A DNA stretch of 64,000 bases from Nocardia kruczakiae NBRC 101016 (GCF_001612965.1 NZ_BDBL01000040.1:1-64000), one strand, 5' to 3'. Positions 10,801 through 19,129 are shown, numbered from the stretch's first letter. The notes: generated from the sequence alone by a model not told the origin. Numbers and translations are program-made.

Positions 10801-11478
10801 TCAGCGCTCTCGGACCGGTGGGCATGTCTTCCCCGCGAGATGGCATTTGTCCTCGAATCCGGCGGGCAGCCAATTTCCGGACAGCAGCAGCGGATGATTC
10901 GGGAAGTGCAGATGGGCGGCGACGACGAATATCAGTACGGCCCAGGGTGTTCGGACCTGCCACTGGTGGAAGGTGTTGTTGCGGTCGACGTAGCGCGCGA
11001 CCACATGGTCGGCGGCGGTCAGGTCGATCGTCTCGAGCGAGGCCCAGCGGATCCGGAAGGAGTAGTCGGGGTTGGTGAGGTGGATGCGGCGGTCGGAGAT
11101 CATCACCGAACCGGGACGTTCGGCGATCCAGCGCGGCTGGGACGCGGCCTCCGCACGCTGGCGCCGGGCCTGGTTCACCAGCGCATTTCCCAGTTGCGCG
11201 GCCGCGACGAAGGAGGCGCTGCCCGCGACGTAGATGTTGTTGCGGGTCCAGCCGCCGTTGCCGGGCGAGCGCCAGAACGACCAGGTCGCCGGGCCCTCGG
11301 CGATACACACCTCGCCCGGATCGATCCGGATCCGGGTCGACTTGACGGGCATGTGCGCCAGCTCCTCGCGGCGCAGCAGATCGAGCACCCCGCACGTGTA
11401 CAGCAGGTGGTCGTCGAACCACGTCCATCCGGCCCGGTCGGCGAGGGCCCGGTCGATATCGGCCAACGGGTCGAACAC
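10801..11478 (-). CDS. Conserved hypothetical protein
   Basis: I do not recognise this 225-residue protein. It starts with GTG (MFDPLADIDRAL). The middle has a charged helix rich in R, Q and A (QARRQRAEAASQPRWIAE), then a beta-rich stretch (GSVMISDRRIHL, FRIRWASLETIDL) that resembles the strands of a PH-like or GRAM-like domain. A hydrophobic segment TPWAVLIFVVAAHLHF follows near residue 185. There is no signal peptide. It is divergent from the Ser/Thr kinase gene with 157 bases between them. No function can be assigned. Confidence 0.6.
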   Translation of the reverse strand: MFDPLADIDRALADRAGWTWFDDHLLYTCGVLDLLRREELAHMPVKSTRIRIDPGEVCIAEGPATWSFWRSPGNGGWTRNNIYVAGSASFVAAAQLGNALVNQARRQRAEAASQPRWIAERPGSVMISDRRIHLTNPDYSFRIRWASLETIDLTAADHVVARYVDRNNTFHQWQVRTPWAVLIFVVAAHLHFPNHPLLLSGNWLPAGFEDKCHLAGKTCPPVRER

Positions 11479-11635
11479 TGCGATCTCACCACCTTCGTCG
11501 ACATCTGCGGCGCTGGATATCCACGGTATCGGAGGAGGCCGCGCCCGGCGAGGGCCGCCGAATCCGCCCGGTGAGGACGCCGGATTCGTCCGGTAAGCTG
11601 CTGACGCCTCGGTGGGCTCGACCAGAAGGGGGACC

Positions 11636-13792
11636 GTGGCCGCACTCGCGATCGGCGAGACGTTCGCCGATTACCTCATCGAGGGCGTGCTCGGCCGTGG
11701 CGGAATGGGAACGGTCTATCTCGCCCGCCATCCCCGACTGCCCCGCCGGGTGGCATTGAAACTGCTCGACCGGGAGGTCTCCGCCGATCACGAGCGGCGC
11801 CGCCGGTTCGACCAGGAAGCCGATATCGTTGCCCGCCTGGAACATCCGGGCATCGTGCGGGTCTACGACCGCGGCACCGACGACGGGCACCTGTGGATAT
11901 CCATGCAATACGTGCATGGCACCGATGCGGCCCGGCTGGACCGGCGCGCCCTCACCACCGAACGGGTGCTGCGCATCGTCACCGAAACCGCTGCGGCACT
12001 GGACTACGCGCACAGCAAGGCGGTGTTGCACCGCGACATCAAACCGGCGAACCTGCTCCTCGAAGCACCCGAGGCCGGTCGCGCCGAGCGGACCGTCCTC
12101 ACCGATTTCGGCATCGCCCGATTACAGGACGCCGACACCGAACTCACGGTGACCGGCACCCTCACCGCCACGCTCGCCTACGCCTCTCCCGAGCAGCTCT
12201 CCGGCGAACCGCTCGACCACCGCTGCGACCAGTACTCCCTGGCCTGCACCCTGTTCACGCTGTTGTGCGGCCGGCCGCCCTATGCCGGAACCAATCCGGG
12301 CCAGGTCGTCGCCGGGCACGTCACCAAACCGATTCCCCGGCCGACCGCGCTGCGAGCGGATCTGCCGCCCGCCCTCGATCCCGTGCTGGTGCGCGCGATG
12401 GCGAAGCAGCCGCACGAGCGGTACGGCAGCTGTGCGGAATTCGTGGCAGACGTGCGGGAAGCACTGTCCGGCAAGGGGTTCGGCGCGGTAGGTCACCGCT
12501 ACCGTGCTTCCGCTCCGGAACACGCGGCCGGCGCGGATCCCGCTGTCCCTGTGCCGCAATCGGGTTCGGTTCCGGTCCGTCCGATTGTCACGCCGCCGAT
12601 ATTCCCGGACCGCTCGACCCCGTCGTGGGAGTCCGCCTCGCAGCCGCAGGAACGCTCGGCGGCGCGGTTCGCGCAGGGATACCCGACATCGGCGACCGCG
12701 CCGACGCAGTCCCGGGCACAGTCGGCATTCGATGCGCCGGGTCCGGGGCAGAGGCCGCTGCCTCCGCATTCCGACGGCGGCGGTTCCGGGCAGTCACCGG
12801 CAATGCCCGCCCGGGCCGCGCGGCGGAAAGTGTGGATCCGGCGGGGTGCGGCTGCGGCGGGTGTCGTCATCGTGCTGGCCGGCGCCGGAGTGGCGGTCGA
12901 CAGATTGCCGGGCGGGCATTCCACGGCCGACGGCGGCTGGGGACCGAAGTACCAGCCCATCGCGGACAATTTCGCGCAGGTGGTATCCGCGCGCCCCGGT
13001 GGGACCGGATGGCTGGGAACGCGGTGCGCGGTGGATCCGACGACGGGCGATCGGGCGGCGATTGCCTGTGAGAATCCGGACCGCGGTCTGCGAGTGGAAC
13101 TCGTTGTTCTCGAAAAGGCCGACGCCGCAGTGGAATTCGCCGCCGACGCGAGTAAGCACAGTGGCGATCTGCTGGCGAGGCATCCGGGCTTCACCGATCC
13201 GCTGGATGTCGTATTACCCACGCCGGATGCGACCGGGCCGCAGGACCTCTACACGCTGTTCCCGCAGGATGCGCGGCGGTCCCGATTCGTCGTCGGCCTG
13301 CGCTGGACCAAGCATGCGGCGCTGGAGGTCTACGATCGCTGGTGGCGGCAGCTGCCGATGGGTATCGCCCCGCCGGATGCGCCACCCGCGACGGATGCGA
13401 AAGCAGAAGCGCCGGACAGTGTTCCGTGGTGCTACGCGGCCAGGACCGCGACCGACGTCAACGACGATACGCCCGGCGGCGCCGGATCCGGTCCGGATGC
13501 CGTGCTGGGCTACGAATACGCGCAGTACGCCACCCGAAGCGGTTCGGCGGCACGGCAATACGTCGTCCCCGAAGCGACGGCGGTGCCCGCTGCCGAAACC
13601 CTGCAGGCCCGGATCGCCCAGGTGCCGGTCGGCACCCAGCATTGCGTGCACGTGACCGGTGGCGATGTCCCGGACCGCTTTCAGGTGCAGGTCTTCGAAC
13701 GCCGACCCGACCGCGGGTTCCTCTACCACGCCTACACCGCCATCACGACCGACCGAGACGGTCGTGTGCTGATCCGGGAGATCCGCACCTGA
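11636..13792 (+). CDS. Transmembrane Ser/Thr protein kinase (Pkn type)
   Basis: This 718-residue kinase has the mycobacterial receptor layout. The kinase domain (about residues 10-275) has a glycine loop GRGGMG (20-25), the ATP lysine K42 (VALKLL), the catalytic HRDIKPAN with D134, and the DFG motif in LTDFGIAR. A Pro/Ser/Gln-rich juxtamembrane linker of about 110 residues follows. One membrane helix (GAAAAGVVIVLAGAGVAV, about 404-421) comes next, then an extracytoplasmic domain of about 290 residues that I cannot assign. The GTG at 11636 is chosen because AGAAGGGGGA precedes it. The N-terminal half is cytoplasmic and the C-terminal half outside. Its ligand and targets are unknown. Confidence 0.9.
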   Translation: MAALAIGETFADYLIEGVLGRGGMGTVYLARHPRLPRRVALKLLDREVSADHERRRRFDQEADIVARLEHPGIVRVYDRGTDDGHLWISMQYVHGTDAARLDRRALTTERVLRIVTETAAALDYAHSKAVLHRDIKPANLLLEAPEAGRAERTVLTDFGIARLQDADTELTVTGTLTATLAYASPEQLSGEPLDHRCDQYSLACTLFTLLCGRPPYAGTNPGQVVAGHVTKPIPRPTALRADLPPALDPVLVRAMAKQPHERYGSCAEFVADVREALSGKGFGAVGHRYRASAPEHAAGADPAVPVPQSGSVPVRPIVTPPIFPDRSTPSWESASQPQERSAARFAQGYPTSATAPTQSRAQSAFDAPGPGQRPLPPHSDGGGSGQSPAMPARAARRKVWIRRGAAAAGVVIVLAGAGVAVDRLPGGHSTADGGWGPKYQPIADNFAQVVSARPGGTGWLGTRCAVDPTTGDRAAIACENPDRGLRVELVVLEKADAAVEFAADASKHSGDLLARHPGFTDPLDVVLPTPDATGPQDLYTLFPQDARRSRFVVGLRWTKHAALEVYDRWWRQLPMGIAPPDAPPATDAKAEAPDSVPWCYAARTATDVNDDTPGGAGSGPDAVLGYEYAQYATRSGSAARQYVVPEATAVPAAETLQARIAQVPVGTQHCVHVTGGDVPDRFQVQVFERRPDRGFLYHAYTAITTDRDGRVLIREIRT

Positions 13793-13873
13793 GCACCGGC
13801 CCGCCCGGCCGCATGCGGAGTTCGCACGTAATCCGGTCGTGCCCGACGCTGCGATCCGGCAGCATGGGCGGCG

Positions 13874-15004
13874 ATGCCGTACACACTCGCCGATGTCCTG
13901 CCGTCCGTAGCCGCATCGCTGGGGATGGATGTGGACAACTCGCTGGGCCTGGCCCCCGCCCGTGATGTCGTGGTGCTGCTGATCGACGGGCTGGGCGCCG
14001 AACTGCTCGCCCGGCACCGAGATATCGCACCGACCCTGGCCGCGCACGTCACCACCACGCTCGACGCCGGTTTCCCGGCCACCACCGCGGTCGGCATCAC
14101 CAGCCTGGCCCTCGGTGCGCCCTGCGCGACCCACGGAATCATCGGCTACAGCTTCGCCGTACCGCACGCCGGGACGTCGCGAGTGTTCAACGCGCTGCGC
14201 TGGCGGCTCGACTCCGCGACCGGCCCCGACGCCCTCGCCGAGTTACCACCGGAAGACGTGCAGCGCAGAGCGAGCCGGATCCAGGACCTCGCCGCCCACG
14301 GTGTCGACGTGCACTACGTGATCCCCGAGTATCAGCGCGATTCGGGACTGACCCGTGCGGCCTTCCGCGCCGCGGGCACGGTGCATCCGGCCGCCGACCT
14401 CGATCAGGTGCGGGCCGGAATCCGCGCCGTCGCACGCCATTCCGGCACCGGCCGGCGCTTCGCGTACGCCTACTTCGCCGACCTGGATGTCGCCGGCCAC
14501 CTGCACGGTCCGGAATCACCGGAATGGCTGCGGGTACTGGCCGATGTCGACAGCGCGGTGGCGGATCTGCTGACCGACCTCCCGGCCGAATGCACCCTCC
14601 TGATCACCGGCGATCACGGGATGATCCACGCCGATACCGTCGTCGACCTCGACGCCCGCCCACATCTGCATCGCGGCGTGCGGACGGTCGCCGGCGAGGC
14701 TCGGGTGCGCCACATCTATCTCGAGAATGCGTCGGCGCGGTCCGATGTGCTCGCCGCCTGGACGGAGGAATTGTCCACGGTCGCAACGGTTGTCACTCGC
14801 GAACAGGCCGTGGAGGAGCACTGGTTCGGCCCGACGTCACCCGACCCGGTCGTCACCGCGCGGATCGGAGACGTCATCGCGGTGGCGGAGCATCGCGCCG
14901 TGCTGGTCTGCCCGGCCCGCGAACCGCTGGAATCGGCGATGCTCGGCCACCACGGTGCGCGGACCGCCGACGAACACCTCGTTCCGCTCATTGCGTCGCG
15001 ATGA
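13874..15004 (+). CDS. Alkaline-phosphatase-superfamily nucleotide pyrophosphatase/phosphodiesterase
   Basis: The protein (376 aa) belongs to the two-metal phosphodiesterase branch of the alkaline phosphatase superfamily. The first metal aspartate is in VVLLIDGLGAELL (about residue 40). The nucleophile threonine is in GFPATTAVGITSLALG (about residue 70), as in NPP enzymes and actinobacterial homologues. Later ligands are YFADLDVAGHLHG (about residue 205) and TGDHGMIHAD (about residue 250). There is no signal peptide, so it is probably cytoplasmic. It follows the kinase by 81 bases on the same strand and may be co-transcribed. The substrate is not known; phosphodiester or nucleotide hydrolysis is inferred from the family. 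Confidence 0.85.
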   Translation: MPYTLADVLPSVAASLGMDVDNSLGLAPARDVVVLLIDGLGAELLARHRDIAPTLAAHVTTTLDAGFPATTAVGITSLALGAPCATHGIIGYSFAVPHAGTSRVFNALRWRLDSATGPDALAELPPEDVQRRASRIQDLAAHGVDVHYVIPEYQRDSGLTRAAFRAAGTVHPAADLDQVRAGIRAVARHSGTGRRFAYAYFADLDVAGHLHGPESPEWLRVLADVDSAVADLLTDLPAECTLLITGDHGMIHADTVVDLDARPHLHRGVRTVAGEARVRHIYLENASARSDVLAAWTEELSTVATVVTREQAVEEHWFGPTSPDPVVTARIGDVIAVAEHRAVLVCPAREPLESAMLGHHGARTADEHLVPLIASR

Positions 15005-15029
15005 CTCGTCTCCACGCGCGAGTGTCCGA

Positions 15030-15539
15030 TCACGCCCCGGACGTGCCGGGTGCCGAGTCCCGCCGCCGGGTCGATCGGTGCTCGATCGCCGCGGCGACCT
15101 CTTCGATCGCCCTTCGGATGAGCCGTCCGTAACCATCGTCCGCGAGCGCGCCGGTATGCCGTCGTGCCGCCGCGATGTGCTCGGCGGCGGCACAGAACGA
15201 TCCGAGCAGCCGGTAGTTGTCGGCGAGGTTCAGATGCAGTGAGGGATAGAAGCCGGCGATGTGCAGACTCGCGTGATGGCTCTGCACGCGCGCCTCGGTG
15301 AGGGCGTCGGCCGCGTCCAGCGCCCGCACATCCCACACCAGCGCCTGGGCCGGATCGGTGTGGAGGTCGGCCAGGTAGTGGGCGAGGGTGCAGCGGTGCA
15401 GCGGATCGCCCGCCGGTCCGATCTCGTCCCACAGCGCGACGAGTCGCACTCGGGCGGAGTCGGTTTCGCCGTCGCGGCCGCGTTCCACGGCCGCGCCGAT
15501 GGCCGCCATGGTGGGGTCGTGGGCAACGGTGTCGGTCAT
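15030..15539 (-). CDS. Helical, TPR-like protein coupled to the MerR-clamp gene
   Basis: This 169-residue protein is almost entirely helical. It has repeated A/L-rich segments resembling tetratricopeptide repeats (CTLAHYLADLHTDPAQALVW; LHLNLADNYRLLGSFCAAAE). No enzyme motif, signal or membrane segment is visible. Its ATG overlaps the stop codon of the MerR-clamp fusion gene (ATGA, 15536-15539), so the two are translationally coupled and probably act together. The TPR assignment is mine from helix periodicity and length; I do not recognise a named family. Confidence 0.75.
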   Translation of the reverse strand: MTDTVAHDPTMAAIGAAVERGRDGETDSARVRLVALWDEIGPAGDPLHRCTLAHYLADLHTDPAQALVWDVRALDAADALTEARVQSHHASLHIAGFYPSLHLNLADNYRLLGSFCAAAEHIAAARRHTGALADDGYGRLIRRAIEEVAAAIEHRSTRRRDSAPGTSGA

Positions 15540-16603
15540 GATTCCTCGATGTGGCCAGGGGCGACGGGCATCGCCACGGTGGTGAGGTCGCCATCGTCCG
15601 CGGATCGGATGACGACGGGCTGCTTCGGACCGGCGATGTCGATCATCACGTCGGGCCCGATGGCCGCGCCGATCGCCGGATAGAGGGTGGTGATATCGAA
15701 GGTGAGCTCGATGTCGGGGCCGGTGACCGTGGCCGAAACCGCTTCGCTCGCACCGGAACTCGCGAGCGCCACCGCCCCGGCGCGGACGCACAGCCGGATA
15801 TGCCGCGCGCGCAGCGATTCCATCGCCCGGACGAGGGTGTCCCTCGGTGTCACGATGCGCGTGCGGGCGGTCTCGATGGATCCCAGCAGCATGCGATGGT
15901 CCGGAAACGGCCCCGGCAGGATGCGGCACGTCCCGGCCGGCGACTCGCCCGCCCGGAACCGGACGGAATGCGGTCCGGCATCCAGCCGGACCTGGTGGTG
16001 GCGGCGGATCCGCGGCACGGCCAGCCGCAGATCGTCACCGTCGACGGTGGCCGCCCACTCGGTCGAACTCGGCCGCTCGGGGACGAGGGTGCGGGTGGCG
16101 AGCCGGTAGCGGTCGGTGGCCGTGAGCGTCAGCGCCTCGGCCGAGACCTCGACGTGGACGCCGCTCAGAACGGGATGCTCCGGTTCGTGCACGGTCGCGG
16201 CGAGTATCTGCTCGATCGCCGTCGCGAAGACCGGACCGCTGACGGTCGCGACCGCCCACCCGCGCCCGGTGCCCAGGGCCGCCTTGATCTCGGCCGCCCG
16301 TCCCCGAGCCCGCCGCACATGCTGTTCCAGCCCGGCGACGTGCTCGTCGATGAGCTGTCCCGCGCTCTCGCCCTCGGCCGCCAGCACCGCCGCGATCGTG
16401 TCCAGCGGCATTCCGATCTCGCGCAGACCCCGAATCGCCACCGCCCGTGCCAGCTGGTCGTCGGCGTAATACCGATATCCCGACACCGGATCCACGATCG
16501 CGGGCGGCAGCAACCCGGAATCGGCGTAGAACCGCAGCGCGCTCGCCGTGAGCCCGCTGGTCCGCGCGAACGCCCCGATCGTCACCATTCCGGATTCCGT
16601 CAC
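15536..16603 (-). CDS. MerR-type regulator fused to a DnaN sliding-clamp-like domain
   Basis: This 355-residue fusion starts with a MerR DNA-binding domain (MVTIGAFARTSGLTASALRF, then YRYYADDQLARAVAIRGLRE), followed by the usual dimer helix (about residues 80-115). In place of a small effector domain it carries about 240 residues resembling DnaN, the beta sliding clamp. HPVLSGVHVEVSAEALTLTA and the adjoining TDRYRLATRTL match clamp domain 2. The region around IELTFDITTLYPAIGAAI and KQPVVIRS, ending VAMPV, matches domain 3. Clamp domain 1 is missing. The GTG at 16603 fits a leaderless start from the MerR promoter just upstream; an ATG at 16588 is the alternative. It overlaps the next gene by ATGA. 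Its effector is unknown. Confidence 0.85.
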   Translation of the reverse strand: MTESGMVTIGAFARTSGLTASALRFYADSGLLPPAIVDPVSGYRYYADDQLARAVAIRGLREIGMPLDTIAAVLAAEGESAGQLIDEHVAGLEQHVRRARGRAAEIKAALGTGRGWAVATVSGPVFATAIEQILAATVHEPEHPVLSGVHVEVSAEALTLTATDRYRLATRTLVPERPSSTEWAATVDGDDLRLAVPRIRRHHQVRLDAGPHSVRFRAGESPAGTCRILPGPFPDHRMLLGSIETARTRIVTPRDTLVRAMESLRARHIRLCVRAGAVALASSGASEAVSATVTGPDIELTFDITTLYPAIGAAIGPDVMIDIAGPKQPVVIRSADDGDLTTVAMPVAPGHIEES

Positions 16604-16609
16604 CGCCCC

Positions 16610-16640
16610 ATCATGAAGCTTCAGCCGACCTGAAGGTCAA
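16610..16640 (-). promoter_or_regulatory. MerR-type promoter with operator for the MerR-clamp gene
   Basis: Reading the minus strand, a -35 box TTGACC (16640-16635) and a -10 box CATGAT (16615-16610) are separated by 19 bp, the stretched spacing typical of MerR-controlled promoters. Inside the spacer lies the dyad CTTCAG-GTCGG-CTGAAG (16635-16619) with perfect 6-bp arms. The expected transcription start falls at or next to the GTG at 16603, which implies a leaderless, self-regulated mRNA. Confidence 0.75.
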
Positions 16641-16671
16641 GGGCCGTGACGGCCGAAGGCGGTGCCCGGCC

Positions 16672-17226
16672 TCAGCGGCGCAAGGTTCGCGAATGCGCCG
16701 AGACCAGTGCGTGCGGGCAGTGCGGCCGGGCGCGGGGTGGGGACGCGAAGCCGTCGAACCGCGACGGCGGCGCCGGTGCGCGCAGCGTCACCGTCGACGT
16801 CCACGGCCGCGCCGGCATCTCCATCCGGCACGCGACGTTCCAGCCGAACGGAATCGCATGGGCGCGTTCTCCGTGTTCCTCCAGGCGATCGGTGAATTCC
16901 GCGAGGACGTCCAGGGTGTCGGCGAGATGGGTCAGCACGTCGGCCTGATCGGAGCCGAGGGTGAAACGGCTGCCGCTCGCCACGCAGAAGGGGCTGCCGG
17001 CGAGTACGACGAAGGATGCGTCGCTGTCGGCGCACAGCCGCCGGACCGTGCGCACGGCGTCACCGCTGATCGGGCAGTCGCCGGGTTCGACGACGATCCG
17101 CACCAGCAGGCACTCGAAGAATCGCCGCGGTACGCCCACGGCGGCGGTGGGCAGTTCCACCGCGCACGGACCGGCGTCGACGGGCGTGTATTCGAAACTG
17201 CGCCAACGGCTTCCGGTAATTCTCAT
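16672..17226 (-). CDS. Stand-alone threonyl-tRNA-synthetase editing-domain-like protein
   Basis: The protein (184 aa) resembles the archaeal-type N-terminal editing domain of ThrRS (tRNA-Thr_ED), a D-aminoacyl-tRNA-deacylase-like fold that removes serine from tRNA-Thr. The supporting signatures are the opening beta strand with WRSFEYTPV (compare DY-x-EYE in archaea), the central FVVLAGSPFCVAS, the helix ADVLTHLADTLDVLAEFTDR, and the closing HAIPFGWNVACRMEMPARPW, which matches the family motif PFGWYKSF. No synthetase domain is attached. It follows the cupin gene by 13 bases, so they form one transcript. Activity on tRNA is inferred; a small-molecule deacylase is also possible. Confidence 0.7.
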   Translation of the reverse strand: MRITGSRWRSFEYTPVDAGPCAVELPTAAVGVPRRFFECLLVRIVVEPGDCPISGDAVRTVRRLCADSDASFVVLAGSPFCVASGSRFTLGSDQADVLTHLADTLDVLAEFTDRLEEHGERAHAIPFGWNVACRMEMPARPWTSTVTLRAPAPPSRFDGFASPPRARPHCPHALVSAHSRTLRR

Positions 17227-17239
17227 CGCCGTGCCCGCC

Positions 17240-17794
17240 TCACGGTGCGGCCGGCGCGTTCCGCTCGACGCCGCAGAGGGTGTAGCAGAACACGAACGGT
17301 TCGGTGCCGTCGTTGAACCAGGCGTGCGGCGCGCCGTGCTGCACGACGCAATCGCCCGGTCGCAGTGCCACATCCACGTCGTCGCCGATCCGCAGCCGGC
17401 CCGCGCCGCTGAGCACCACCACGAAGTCGACGCTCTCGGTGGCATGCACGCCGGGACGAGCCGGGTCGAAGGCCGCCATCATGCCCGGCAGCTTCTGCTC
17501 CGCCTCGGCGGCCACCACCGCCATCTCCGCCTCGGACAACTCGGCGTCCGGCTCGTAGCTCAGGCCCGGCGGGACGGAGATGAACCCGAAGCGCACTCCG
17601 CCGGGTCCGGGAAAGTAGCTGGTGTCGACGTCGGACGGCATGCGATCGACCGGAAGTGCCGGCAGTTCGTCGACCTCCCACATCCGATGAAGTTGCGCCC
17701 CCGGCAGCAGCGCCAGCGTCAGCGGCTCGACGTTCTCGTCGGAAAGTACTCTGCCCTGTCCGGAACCGTCGTCCCCGACCACGATCCTGCGCAT
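17240..17794 (-). CDS. Cupin-domain protein
   Basis: This 184-residue protein carries a C-terminal cupin barrel: GVHATESVDFVVVLSGAGRL for the first motif and ALRPGDCVVQHGAPHAWFND for the second. These supply histidine and glutamate positions for a metal. I start it at 17794 because a perfect AGGAGG lies six bases upstream, although the frame stays open to 17911. The N-terminal half is not assigned. It is the first gene of a two-gene unit with the ThrRS-editing-like protein and is divergent from an AraC regulator. Such cupins are often dioxygenases or isomerases, or sensors of small acids; the exact role is unknown. Confidence 0.8.
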   Translation of the reverse strand: MRRIVVGDDGSGQGRVLSDENVEPLTLALLPGAQLHRMWEVDELPALPVDRMPSDVDTSYFPGPGGVRFGFISVPPGLSYEPDAELSEAEMAVVAAEAEQKLPGMMAAFDPARPGVHATESVDFVVVLSGAGRLRIGDDVDVALRPGDCVVQHGAPHAWFNDGTEPFVFCYTLCGVERNAPAAP

Positions 17795-17964
17795 GGAAAC
17801 CTCCTGATCCTCATCCATTCCGCGCCGATCCGGACCCGTATTCCGCCGTTGTACAGCCCGTTTCCGGTTATCAGCTCTCCGGCACGGTAGCGAGCGCCGG
17901 GGCACGCCCACATGTCCTGGAACGCACGGACATTGTTCAGGTGCGCAGAATCGGAAAACCGGCG

Positions 17965-18909
17965 ATGATATCCGCGATGACCACTGCCGAATCGGAGACG
18001 ACGAGTGCGATCGAGCCGCACGAGCGGGTCGATTACTGGGCGCATCTGATCAGTTCGTACCAGTGCGCCCTGGGCTACCGGTTTCCGACCTCCGCGGATT
18101 TCCGCGGCCGGACCTCACTGCGGCGTACCGAGTCGTATCAACTGGTCGGCTGGGAATCCGATGCCGTCACCTATTTCCGGAGTCCGCGGCTCATCCGCGC
18201 CGACCCGGACCCCGACTATCGGTTGCTCGTGCCGATCACCGGCACCCTGACTTTCCGCCACGGTGACGACACCGGTGCGTTGCCGCCCGGCAGTGCGTGC
18301 CTGGTCTCCACCGACGAACCCTTCGAGATGTCGATGTGCGAGGGCTCGCACGGGCTCATCGTCACCATTGCGCGCGAGGACATCCGGCACCGTCTCAACC
18401 GCCGGGAGCCGCCACCGCGGCCGCTGAATCTCAGCACCGGAATCGGCGGAGTCGCGGGAGCGGTCGCCGGCACCCTGTACACCGAGCGCGCCGCGCTCAC
18501 CGACCACCAATTCGACACCGTCGCAGAACAATTGGTGGATCTGCTGTGCATGCAGATTCTCGGGGAAACGCCGAGCGCGCCCGCCCAGCTGGCGCAGGTG
18601 GAGGCGAGCGCCCGGCGCTACATCCGTACGCATGCGGGCGATCCGGAGCTCACCGGCGCGCGCGTCGCGGCGGCACTCGGCTGGTCGCTGCGCCAGCTGC
18701 AACTGGCCTTCAGTCAGGCCGGTACCACGCCGAGCGAGGTGATTCGGGAGCAGCGCCTGCAGATCGCCCGCGACCGCCTGCGCAATCCTGCCTATCGGCA
18801 GCGCAGCGTCGCCGATATCGGCGCGGATCTGGGATTCGGTTCGGCGAGTAGTTTCACCAAGGCATTCCGCCGCCGCTTCGACACCACCCCCGGACAGCTG
18901 CGCGGCTGA
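17965..18909 (+). CDS. AraC-family regulator with N-terminal ligand domain
   Basis: This 314-residue regulator has an AraC_binding_2-like N-terminal domain (YRLLVPITGTLTFRHGDDTG, then LPPGSACLVSTDEPFEM) and a C-terminal double helix-turn-helix. The latter includes LTGARVAAALGWSLRQLQLA and RSVADIGADLGFGSASSFTK, and ends FRRRFDTTPGQLRG. The ATG at 17965 is supported by GGAAAA seven bases earlier; an in-frame ATG at 17977 is also possible. The 170-base gap to the divergent cupin gene suggests it controls the cupin/editing-domain pair. The ligand is unknown; members of this group often regulate catabolic operons. Confidence 0.85.
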   Translation: MISAMTTAESETTSAIEPHERVDYWAHLISSYQCALGYRFPTSADFRGRTSLRRTESYQLVGWESDAVTYFRSPRLIRADPDPDYRLLVPITGTLTFRHGDDTGALPPGSACLVSTDEPFEMSMCEGSHGLIVTIAREDIRHRLNRREPPPRPLNLSTGIGGVAGAVAGTLYTERAALTDHQFDTVAEQLVDLLCMQILGETPSAPAQLAQVEASARRYIRTHAGDPELTGARVAAALGWSLRQLQLAFSQAGTTPSEVIREQRLQIARDRLRNPAYRQRSVADIGADLGFGSASSFTKAFRRRFDTTPGQLRG

Positions 18910-18938
18910 ACGTCCCGGCCGTCGGCCGGAATGCGAAC

Positions 18939-18972
18939 GGCCCGCCTCCGGGCATGGGGTCGGGGGCGGGCC
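18939..18972. terminator. Hairpin terminator between convergent genes
   Basis: Arms 18939-18949 and 18962-18972 form an 11-bp GC-rich stem (one G-U pair) with a 12-base loop, between the AraC gene (+) and the 45-residue gene (-). It can serve both strands. Confidence 0.65.
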
Positions 18973-18991
18973 GGCGGTTACGGAGCGCGGC

Positions 18992-19129
18992 TCAGTTGAA
19001 GATGCCGCCGCCTTGGGTGGCGGACCCGGCCGACCCCGTCACGAACAGGTTCATGATGTTGGTGAAGACGCTGCTCGAGTTCACTGTGCCGGCGGAGTTG
19101 GAGTCGATCAGGGCGATAAAGGCGTTCAT
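18992..19129 (-). CDS. Unlisted 45-residue peptide gene
   Basis: A 46-codon frame reads MNAFIALIDSNSAGTVNSSS, continues with VFTNIMNLFVTGSAGS, and ends ATQGGGIFN. It is supported by a good ribosome site GAGGAA seven bases before the ATG and by a terminator hairpin right after the stop, and it has no competing gene on the other strand. The peptide is uncharged apart from one aspartate and rich in N, S, G and T, with two short hydrophobic helices (AFIAL, NIMNLFV). It has no signal peptide, cysteine or obvious maturation enzyme nearby. The upstream 200 bases are unusually AT-rich for this genome, as expected for a promoter region. The function is unknown. Confidence 0.6.
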   Translation of the reverse strand: MNAFIALIDSNSAGTVNSSSVFTNIMNLFVTGSAGSATQGGGIFN

